6,174 nt of DNA. Origin: an uncultured Prosthecobacter sp. (GTDB lineage: Bacteria > Verrucomicrobiota > Verrucomicrobiia > Verrucomicrobiales > Verrucomicrobiaceae). The stretch's first letter is position 1, and every line of letters begins with the position of its first letter. Both the position numbers and the translations under genes were made by a program. The notes below the pieces were generated by a model. The model had not been told where the DNA came from. It was given only the letters and a program-made list of their open reading frames with translations, and ran no database searches. Of this stretch, positions 1 to 5,003 are shown piece after piece. The stretch is taken from contig CALDGV010000396.1 of the NCBI GenBank assembly GCA_937941745.1, positions 1 through 6,174 on the forward strand, in the 5' to 3' direction.

Positions 1-1476
1 GCCTCCAAAAGGCGTCCTGCCGTGCAGGCCGTGTTTTGCATTGATGTTCGTTCTGAAGTCATGCGCAGGTCTCTGGAGGCGCTTTCGCAGAAAATTGAAA
101 CACTTGGCTTTGCGGGGTTCTTTGGTCTGCCCATCGAATACATCCCTTTTGGCCGCAGGCATGGCTCCGCCCAGTGTCCCGTGCTCCTGAAGCCAGCCTT
201 CAAAGTGCAGGAGCATCTGGCTGATGCCACGCCTGTGCAGGAAAAGAAGATGCTCCGCCGTCTTCAGCTTGGCCGGCGGGTGAAGCATTCGTGGAATGCC
301 TTCAAAACGTCCGCAGTGAGTTGTTTTTCTTTCGTGGAGACGGCTGGCCTGGGGGCTTCCTGGAGCCTGATTCAGGATACATTCGGCCTGCGACTTCCCA
401 CGTCTCTTTCACAGAAGCGGCTGACACCTCATCTGGGACATCATCATGGACACGCTGAAATGGGCATTGCGGAGGAGGATCAGGTCAGGCTGGCGTTCGG
501 AATGCTGAAAAGCATGGGGCTGACAAGCTGCTTTGCCAGACTGGTGGTTCTTTGCGGTCATGGCAGCAGCACGGTCAATAATCCTTATGGCTCCAGCCTG
601 GATTGTGGGGCCTGTGGCGGTCATGCCGGCGAGGCCAACGCACGGGTAGGTGCCATGATCCTGAACCAGAAGCACGTCCGTAAGGCGCTTGTCCGTGAAC
701 ACGGGATTCACATCCCGGATGATACCTGCTTCCTGGCGGGGCTGCATGACACGACCACCGATGAGATCCACCTCTACGACACCTGTGAGCTTCCGGAGAG
801 CCACGAGGCAGATCTTCAGGAGCTTCAGCTCTGGCTTGGGCAGGCTGCCATGCTCAACCGGCGGCAGCGGGCTCCCAAGCTCGGCCTTGCTGGAATCGCT
901 TCGGAGGAGATCGACAGCCTGGTCAAACAGCGCGGCCAGGACTGGAGCCAGGTCCGTCCTGAATGGGGGTTGGCTGGAAATGCAGCCTTTGTCGTCGCTC
1001 CCAGGGAGCGCACAAAGTCCCTCAATCTGGGTGGCCGCGTGTTTCTGCACAACTACAACCATGCCGCAGATGCCGATCTCTCGACGCTGGAACTGATCAT
1101 GACCGCCCCCATGATCGTCACCAACTGGATCAACCTGCAGTATTTCGCCTCCAGCGTGAACAACGCTCGTTGGGGCAGCGGCAACAAGGCGATCCACAAT
1201 GTGGTCGGCACCTTTGGCGTTCAGCAGGGGAACGGCGGAGACCTGCAAATGGGTTTGCCTCTTCAATCCCTGCATGACGGCGAGACGGCCGTCCATGAAC
1301 CTCTTCGTCTTACGGTCATCATTGAAGCTCCTCGCGAGGCCATCTCAGGCATCATCGCCAAGCATGAGCCTGTGCGTCAGCTGGTGGACAATGGCTGGCT
1401 GCACTTGATGGCGATGGAAAACGAGGGGCAAGCCATCTTCCGCTGCCTTTCAGGACAAAATTGGCTGCCGGCTTAA
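1..1476 (+). CDS. dabA: DabA-type inorganic carbon transporter subunit (DUF2309/UPF0753), 5' partial
   Basis: The reading frame is open from base 1, so this is the C-terminal ~491 residues of a larger protein; family members usually have 800-1,000. The GTG at base 22 lies inside the conserved block and is not the true start. DabA pairs with an NuoL-like membrane protein, DabB, to trap CO2 as bicarbonate by energy-coupled, one-way carbonic-anhydrase-like chemistry. Numbering residue 1 at bases 1-3, the FCIDVRSE motif gives Cys13 and Asp15, and the GHGSS...LDCGACGG block gives His187 and Cys202. The spacings (2, 172 and 15) match the zinc-site C/D/H/C pattern of characterised DabA almost exactly. 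Further family motifs are NNPYGSSLDCGACGG, a LNQKHVRKAL stretch and GLHDTTTDEIHLYDT. A His cluster (GHHHGHAE, within bases 430-453) is unusual-looking. The frame is intact to TAA. DabB would be expected upstream, outside the window. Family assignment is firm; the transport role rests on homology. Confidence 0.93.
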   Translation, partial: ASKRRPAVQAVFCIDVRSEVMRRSLEALSQKIETLGFAGFFGLPIEYIPFGRRHGSAQCPVLLKPAFKVQEHLADATPVQEKKMLRRLQLGRRVKHSWNAFKTSAVSCFSFVETAGLGASWSLIQDTFGLRLPTSLSQKRLTPHLGHHHGHAEMGIAEEDQVRLAFGMLKSMGLTSCFARLVVLCGHGSSTVNNPYGSSLDCGACGGHAGEANARVGAMILNQKHVRKALVREHGIHIPDDTCFLAGLHDTTTDEIHLYDTCELPESHEADLQELQLWLGQAAMLNRRQRAPKLGLAGIASEEIDSLVKQRGQDWSQVRPEWGLAGNAAFVVAPRERTKSLNLGGRVFLHNYNHAADADLSTLELIMTAPMIVTNWINLQYFASSVNNARWGSGNKAIHNVVGTFGVQQGNGGDLQMGLPLQSLHDGETAVHEPLRLTVIIEAPREAISGIIAKHEPVRQLVDNGWLHLMAMENEGQAIFRCLSGQNWLPA

Positions 1477-1496
1477 CATCGTTCTTCGAGGTGGTT

Positions 1497-1541
1497 CTGC
1501 ACTCTCCCGGTCTGCTCATAGAGCGTTCGGGCTGAGTGCAG
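1497..1541 (+). other. Compact structured element in the dabA 3' flank (possible 3'-UTR or small RNA fold)
   Basis: This is an imperfect but well nested inverted repeat. The outer stem is CTGCACTC (1497-1504) with GAGTGCAG (1534-1541), 8 bp. The middle stem is CCCG (1506-1509) with CGGG (1528-1531). The inner stem is GCTC (1514-1517) with GAGC (1521-1524), closed by an ATA triloop. That makes 16 pairs in 45 nt, starting 20 nt after the dabA stop codon. There is no T-run after it, so it is not itself an intrinsic terminator; the real terminator starts 16 nt later. It could be an mRNA-stabilising 3' structure or the body of a small RNA ending at 1584. No known RNA family is recognised. Confidence 0.5.
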
Positions 1542-1557
1542 GATGGCCTTGATCGGG

Positions 1558-1584
1558 AAACAGCCAGCTATCGGCTGTTTTTTT
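1558..1584 (+). terminator. Rho-independent terminator of the dabA transcript
   Basis: AAACAGCC (1558-1565) pairs perfectly with GGCTGTTT (1573-1580) around a 7-nt loop, and the 3' arm runs into a 7-T tract (1578-1584). It lies about 80 nt after the dabA stop, separating that gene from the sigma factor gene. Confidence 0.85.
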
Positions 1585-1593
1585 GTTCAACTT

Positions 1594-1623
1594 TTGAGAG
1601 GGACTTCGAGCTTTGTCTAAATT
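1594..1623 (+). promoter_or_regulatory. Candidate sigma-70-like promoter for the ECF sigma gene
   Basis: TTGAGA (1594-1599, five of six matches to the -35 consensus) is followed after 18 nt by TAAATT (1618-1623, four of six matches to -10). It sits directly after the dabA terminator. It would give a leader of about 140 nt. A second -35-like TTGACA occurs at 1698-1703 but has no good -10 at normal spacing. This is a consensus match only. Confidence 0.35.
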
Positions 1624-1677
1624 AAACAAAACATGAACAAGGCGAGGTTTTTGCCGCCGATGTTTCAAGTTTCACTG

Positions 1678-1720
1678 GTCAAAGTCAGACAAAAACTTTG
1701 ACAAGTTAGACATAAATGTC
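1678..1720 (+). promoter_or_regulatory. Operator-like inverted repeats upstream of the ECF sigma gene
   Basis: Two inverted repeats lie close together. GTCAAAGT (1678-1685) and ACTTTGAC (1695-1702) form perfect 8-bp arms around 9 nt, and the right arm overlaps TTGACA (1698-1703). GACAT-AA-ATGTC (1709-1720) is a 12-bp palindrome ending 50 bp before the start codon. The GACA/TGTC core recurs through the leader (near 1614, 1687, 1699, 1709, 1717 and 1724). This suggests a DNA-binding site or a folded leader; the cognate regulator is unknown. Confidence 0.35.
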
Positions 1721-1770
1721 CATTGTCCACACGGTTAGGTTTGTTTGTCCAAAATTACCCCCATTCCATT

Positions 1771-2361
1771 ATGACTGAAGCAGAAGCTATCTCCGAAGCC
1801 CAGATTCAGGAAGACATTCAACTCATCCAGAGGATCGCAGAACGCGATTCCTCGGCCTATCGGGCGTTTTATCAGAAGTATTCAGGGCTGATTTTTGCCT
1901 CCATTTCAAATGTCCTGAATGATCACCACGACACTGAGGATGTGATGCAGGAAGTCCTGGTGCAACTTTGGAACAAGGCGCATCTCTACGAGTCTCGTAA
2001 GGGCAAACCGCTTACCTGGCTGACAACCATGGCCAGAAATCGTGCCATCGACCGCATCCGCTCCAAACAGCGTCGTTCACGTCTCAATGACGATTTTGAG
2101 CAGGAAAACAAAGGGGTTCAGCCTGAATTTGACGAGTCAGGACATGAACTGCTGGTCAATAAGGAGCGCGATTCCATTCTGTTGAAGGCTGTGGCCAAGC
2201 TCAATCCAGACCAGCGTGAAGCCATTGAACTGGCCTATTTTAGCGGCCTGACACAGGCCGAGGTTGCTGAAAGGTTGCGCGAACCTCTTGGAACGGTGAA
2301 GGCTAGAATCCGTCGAGGCGTGAACCGTCTCGAGGCTCTGGTGAAGATGAAGCTGTCCTGA
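1771..2361 (+). CDS. ECF-type RNA polymerase sigma factor
   Basis: This 196-residue protein directs RNA polymerase to a regulon-specific promoter set. The region 2 core spans about residues 31-102 (AFYQKYSGLIFASI, DTEDVMQEVLVQLW, then LTWLTTMARNRAIDRIRSKQRR, which would cover -10 recognition and core binding). Region 4, about residues 134-190 (LNPDQREAIELAYFSGLTQAEVAERL, then GTVKARIRRG), is the helix-turn-helix for -35 binding. No region 1 or region 3 domain separates them, as expected for ECF factors. ATG 1771 is chosen because the sequence before it is not sigma-like; an in-frame TTG at 1723 would add 16 unrelated residues. The ATG has no Shine-Dalgarno sequence (the preceding bases are a C/T/A stretch). 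The gene is flanked by terminators on both sides and stands alone, without an adjacent anti-sigma gene. The ECF subgroup cannot be assigned from reading alone. Confidence 0.92.
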   Translation: MTEAEAISEAQIQEDIQLIQRIAERDSSAYRAFYQKYSGLIFASISNVLNDHHDTEDVMQEVLVQLWNKAHLYESRKGKPLTWLTTMARNRAIDRIRSKQRRSRLNDDFEQENKGVQPEFDESGHELLVNKERDSILLKAVAKLNPDQREAIELAYFSGLTQAEVAERLREPLGTVKARIRRGVNRLEALVKMKLS

Positions 2362-2375
2362 GTTTCGTGAAACTC
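2360..2375 (+). other. Perfect short inverted repeat over the sigma gene stop codon
   Basis: GAGTTTC-GT-GAAACTC has 7-bp arms and begins within the TGA stop (2359-2361). As RNA it would form a 6-bp stem with a CGTG tetraloop, 12 nt before the terminator stem. It may protect the 3' end or may be chance. Confidence 0.3.
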
Positions 2376-2387
2376 CTGCCATTGGTG

Positions 2388-2415
2388 AAAAGCGGGTCTC
2401 CACGACCCGCTTTTT
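2388..2415 (+). terminator. Rho-independent terminator after the sigma factor gene
   Basis: AAAAGCGGGTC (2388-2398) pairs perfectly with GACCCGCTTTT (2404-2414) around a 5-nt loop, and the arm ends in a T5 run (2411-2415). The A-rich 5' arm could also serve as a T-tract for transcripts arriving from the opposite side. It lies 26 nt after the stop codon and separates the sigma gene from the respiratory operon. Confidence 0.9.
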
Positions 2416-2605
2416 ATTTGGGCGTGATGCCACGTCTTTCCTGGTCAAAGCACATGCCTGGGGTTGGTAAAACAAGTGCTTGTAAAATGATCCCCTGTGG
2501 CGTGGACAAAAATCGAAATCGTCCTTGCAATCCCGGCTCAAGTTTTTACTCTCCCATTCCTTGTGAAATTTTTCACAAGCTCCTGAACGGCCCAGCCGCC
2601 CTGCC
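2416..2605 (+). promoter_or_regulatory. Leader and promoter region of the actE operon
   Basis: This is 190 bp of non-coding DNA between the sigma terminator and the actE start. A -10-like TAAAAT occurs at 2483-2488, next to a small CAAG-TG-CTTG palindrome (2473-2482). No convincing -35 sits 16-18 bp upstream, so the promoter may depend on an activator or an alternative sigma factor. The strong palindrome at 2560-2579 is listed separately. No convincing small ORF is seen. Confidence 0.35.
2560..2579 (+). promoter_or_regulatory. Perfect 20-bp palindrome of CRP/FNR-family type before actE
   Basis: CTTGTGAAATTTTTCACAAG has 9-bp perfect arms around a TT centre. It contains TGTGA-N6-TCACA (2562-2577... 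core half-sites 2562-2566 and 2573-2577), the textbook CRP half-site arrangement. It ends 26 bp before the actE start codon. That is too close to the gene for a classical activator position at -41.5 or -61.5, because the transcription start would then fall inside actE. A repressor role is more likely, or an RNA hairpin in the leader. The binding protein is inferred, not shown. Confidence 0.55.
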
Positions 2606-3274
2606 ATGTTGAAATACTTCTTCCTCAGTTACGCCTTTGTTGCCGCCATCGTCGTGGCGGCCTTCGGCACACGCGGCAGCAAGAGTGAGCTGCCTCCGAT
2701 CGAGATCTTCCCTGACATGGATCACCAGGCCAAGGTGAAGTATCAGGTCAAAAACGACTTCTTTGCAGATGGCCATGGTGCTCGCATGCCGGTGAAAGGC
2801 ACGGTGCCGATGGGTTTTGAGGTTCCCGCCAAGCCGGCTTCGGCTCAGGATGCAAAGCCGGCTTCTTTCGCCTTCACCAACGGCGTGGATTATTACAATA
2901 CGGGGAAAATGGGTGATTTTTATGGTGATGGCCTGCCAGAGGAATTGAAGGCTGATAAGGCGCTCCTTGAGCGCGGCGAGCGTCAGTACAACATTTATTG
3001 TGCAGTGTGCCACGCGGCTTCTGGAAACGGCAAGGGTGTGACTTCCAAGTATGGCATCCTGACGGCCTTCAATTTCCATCAGGCAGGTTCTATGGATCCT
3101 GCGAATGCCGGGGCTTATCGGCCTGATGGTGCGATTTTTGACGTCATCACCAATGGCAAGGGCCTCATGGGCTCATACGGTGGCAATCTGACTGTGCGCG
3201 ACCGCTGGGCCATCGTGGCCTACATTCGTGCGCTTCAGGTTGCTGTGAAAGAAGGCAACGTCACCGTGCAGTAA
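2606..3274 (+). CDS. actE: ACIII monoheme cytochrome c subunit (ActE-like)
   Basis: This 222-residue protein is the likely ActE subunit of Alternative Complex III, the membrane quinol:electron-acceptor oxidoreductase that replaces the bc1 complex in many bacteria. Residues 4-20 form a hydrophobic N-terminal segment. The ActE hallmark PIEIFPDMDHQ (31-41) follows, then FFADG (52-56) and GTVPMGFE (65-72). The single heme site is CAVCH (132-136), and Met188 in NGKGLMGSYG is the likely axial ligand. The C-terminal helix WAIVAYIRALQ (201-211) is typical of class I cytochromes c. Homologues are often lipoproteins, but no cysteine follows the hydrophobic segment here, so it is probably held by an uncleaved helix or released after cleavage. 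The linker repeats KPAS (76-79 and 84-87), encoded by an 11-bp direct repeat. It is the first gene of an operon with actF 19 nt downstream. The upstream actA-D genes are absent. Confidence 0.88.
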   Translation: MLKYFFLSYAFVAAIVVAAFGTRGSKSELPPIEIFPDMDHQAKVKYQVKNDFFADGHGARMPVKGTVPMGFEVPAKPASAQDAKPASFAFTNGVDYYNTGKMGDFYGDGLPEELKADKALLERGERQYNIYCAVCHAASGNGKGVTSKYGILTAFNFHQAGSMDPANAGAYRPDGAIFDVITNGKGLMGSYGGNLTVRDRWAIVAYIRALQVAVKEGNVTVQ

Positions 3275-3293
3275 ACCGCGCTTTTCCGACAAC

Positions 3294-4607
3294 ATGGGTC
3301 ATCACCACGTCACCTTTGAAGATCTCCCGCAGGGCGGTGAGAAGTTCGAGCCAGCCAAGGGCGGCAAGCTCATCAATGCCCTGGGTGGCCTTGGTGCGCT
3401 GGGCCTTCTTGGTTCAGCTGTCCTGTTTTTCACCAAAACGGACACCTTTGCCTACTCCTGGCTTTTCGCCATTTTCTTCGCCTTCACCATCATCTGTGGT
3501 GGCGTCTTCTGGGTGATGCTGCACAACGCTTCCAATTCCGGCTGGGGCGTGGCCGTGCGTCGCCTCTGGGAGCAGCTCGCGAATTTGGTTCTTCCTCTCG
3601 CCATCCTGAGCATTCCTTTGCTCATTCCTGCCGTGCAAAAGCCCCTCTATGAGTGGATGAACCATCATCGTGAGGCTGCCCATCATGCTCACGAAGCAGG
3701 TTCTAGCGTCTATGACGCACTTCACCACATGGCGGAGTCCAACAGCCATCTTCATGTGCTGACCGCCAAATTCGGCTACTTGAACATTTCTGGCTGGTTC
3801 AGCTGGTACACTCGTTTTGCGTTCTACTTCCTGGTGCTCTGGTTCATTGCCAGCAAACTGCGCGGACTTTCGGTTCAGCAGGATGTTGATGGCGACATCA
3901 AGCACACGGTAAAGGCTCGTCAATTCGCCTGTATCTGGCTGCTTTTCTTTGCGCTGACAGTCACTTTCGCTGCCGTGGATTGGATTCAGACTTTGGATTA
4001 TGCCTGGTTCTCGACCATGTGGGGCGTTTATATCTTTGCCGGCTGTGCTTGGTCTTCGATGGCGGTCACGATCATGCTCGTTACATGGCTGCGGAGCCTG
4101 GGCTACCTTCAAAAGGTGGTTTCTGAGGAGCACTACCATCTGATGGGCAAGCTGCTTTTCGCCTTCACGGTGTTCTGGGCTTACATTGCATTCTCTCAGT
4201 ATTTCCTCATCTGGTACGCAAACATCACTGAAGAGACACGCTTCTACCTCACCCGTAACACCGAAGGCTGGCGTTATGTGTCGATTTTCATTGTCGTAGG
4301 TCACTTCATTGCACCATTCCTTGCCCTTCTGTCCCAGGCCCGCAAAAAGAAGCCCGCAGTGATGATTGCAATCTGCCTCTGGGTTCTTTTCATGCACATG
4401 GTTGACCTATACTGGAATGTCATTCCTGAGCGCGGCCCTTCACTTGGAGTTGGGGTGGTTGTTCCTGGTGCCTGGGTAGGAGATGTGGTGGCTTTCATTG
4501 GTGTGATTGGCACACTCGGTTTCCTCTTCCTTCGTAGCTTGGCAAACTACAGCCTGTATCCCTGCCGCGATCCGCGCCTCCTTGAGTCTGCCAACGTCGT
4601 CAACTGA
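3294..4607 (+). CDS. actF: ACIII polytopic membrane subunit (ActF-like, quinol:cytochrome c oxidoreductase)
   Basis: This 437-residue, roughly ten-helix inner-membrane protein belongs to the ActF branch of the NrfD/PsrC-like subunits. In ACIII, ActC and ActF form the membrane core for quinol oxidation or proton movement. Predicted helices lie near 29-46, 53-76, 97-113, 170-187, 211-230, 242-266, 285-308, 327-347, 354-378 and 393-414. Family landmarks include VDWIQTLDYAWFSTMWGVY (228-246), EEHYHLMGKLLFAFTVFW (278-295), AFSQYFLIWYANITEET (299-315), the HF.APF motif near 337-342 and DLYWNVIPE (371-379). A loop at 121-154 is notably His-rich, with nine histidines in 31 residues, and HHH occurs at 3-5. 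The start ATG has no Shine-Dalgarno sequence. It sits 19 nt after actE and 9 nt before the next gene. ActF is preferred over ActC because of its position after actE and these motifs. Confidence 0.88.
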   Translation: MGHHHVTFEDLPQGGEKFEPAKGGKLINALGGLGALGLLGSAVLFFTKTDTFAYSWLFAIFFAFTIICGGVFWVMLHNASNSGWGVAVRRLWEQLANLVLPLAILSIPLLIPAVQKPLYEWMNHHREAAHHAHEAGSSVYDALHHMAESNSHLHVLTAKFGYLNISGWFSWYTRFAFYFLVLWFIASKLRGLSVQQDVDGDIKHTVKARQFACIWLLFFALTVTFAAVDWIQTLDYAWFSTMWGVYIFAGCAWSSMAVTIMLVTWLRSLGYLQKVVSEEHYHLMGKLLFAFTVFWAYIAFSQYFLIWYANITEETRFYLTRNTEGWRYVSIFIVVGHFIAPFLALLSQARKKKPAVMIAICLWVLFMHMVDLYWNVIPERGPSLGVGVVVPGAWVGDVVAFIGVIGTLGFLFLRSLANYSLYPCRDPRLLESANVVN

Positions 4608-4616
4608 TCTACTGTC

Positions 4617-4985
4617 ATGTCCGCTGCTGCATCTACCACGAAACATGGCGCCCCCTTCCTGTGGGTTCTCGGTGCTTTCACCAGTTTCGCCATCCTGTTG
4701 GCTGTTTTCCTCAATTTGGCGAAACCGGCTCCGGCTGATCCTCGTGAGCCTGAGCGGCTGGCCAACAAAGAGGAGATTGTCAAAGCTCAGAGCGAATTGA
4801 TTGCCAAAATGGGCCTGTCAGACGCTTCAAAGAAGTCGGCCATTTACGATAAGACCCTTGCCCTTTTGGCTTCCCGCAAGGCTGCTGCGAGCACCCAGGT
4901 GGTGCCCGGCTCTCCCACACAGCTCAAGCAGGCTGCCGCGCCTGCACCAGCCGCCGCTCCGGCAGCTGCACCCGCCACCAAGTAA
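4617..4985 (+). CDS. Small single-pass membrane protein of unknown function in the ACIII/oxidase operon
   Basis: This 122-residue protein has a short polar N-terminus, one hydrophobic helix at about 14-35 (FLWVLGAFTSFAILLAVFL) and a charged, probably helical segment at about 42-92 (EPERLANKEEIVKAQSELI, then SDASKKSAIYDKTLALLASR). It ends in a low-complexity Ala/Pro tail (about 106-121). Positive residues before the helix are few, so topology is uncertain; the soluble part is likely periplasmic. It lies 9 nt after actF and 18 nt before the oxidase gene, so it is almost certainly co-transcribed. The layout resembles small accessory proteins that lie between ACIII and oxidase genes in other bacteria, which suggests a role in assembly or in tethering the two complexes. 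That role is inference. No metal- or heme-binding motif is seen, and it contains no cysteine. Confidence 0.8.
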   Translation: MSAAASTTKHGAPFLWVLGAFTSFAILLAVFLNLAKPAPADPREPERLANKEEIVKAQSELIAKMGLSDASKKSAIYDKTLALLASRKAAASTQVVPGSPTQLKQAAAPAPAAAPAAAPATK

Positions 4986-5003
4986 CGGCTGATTTTTCTC
5001 CCG

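Noticed and set aside
409..1296. Long open frame on the minus strand (295 codons) opposite dabA
   Set aside because: It runs antisense through the most conserved DabA zinc-site region, and its translation resembles no family; it is a by-product of codon bias.
1698..1726. Second sigma-70 promoter using TTGACA at 1698
   Set aside because: At 16-18 bp spacing the -10 candidates (such as CATTGT) match poorly; the box is better treated as part of the inverted repeat.
1723..1770. TTG start giving a 16-residue longer sigma factor
   Set aside because: The added residues are not sigma-like, overlap the repeat-rich leader and lack a ribosome site; ATG 1771 fits the family length.
2367..2612. Plus-strand open frame of 81 codons between the sigma gene and actE
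   Set aside because: It crosses the terminator hairpin and the palindrome, overlaps the actE start, and its translation has no domain or start signal.
2831..2865. Direct repeat AAGCCGGCTTC (2831-2841 and 2855-2865), each a near-palindrome
   Set aside because: It encodes the KPAS repeat in the ActE linker at an 8-codon offset; it is explained as coding low complexity rather than a regulatory or mobile element.
3414..4397. Long open frame on the minus strand (327 codons) opposite actF
   Set aside because: It lies wholly within the well supported actF gene; the translation is polar and featureless, with no start context.
4935..4982. GC-rich low-complexity stretch
   Set aside because: It simply encodes the Ala/Pro tail of the small membrane protein; there is no regular DNA repeat unit.
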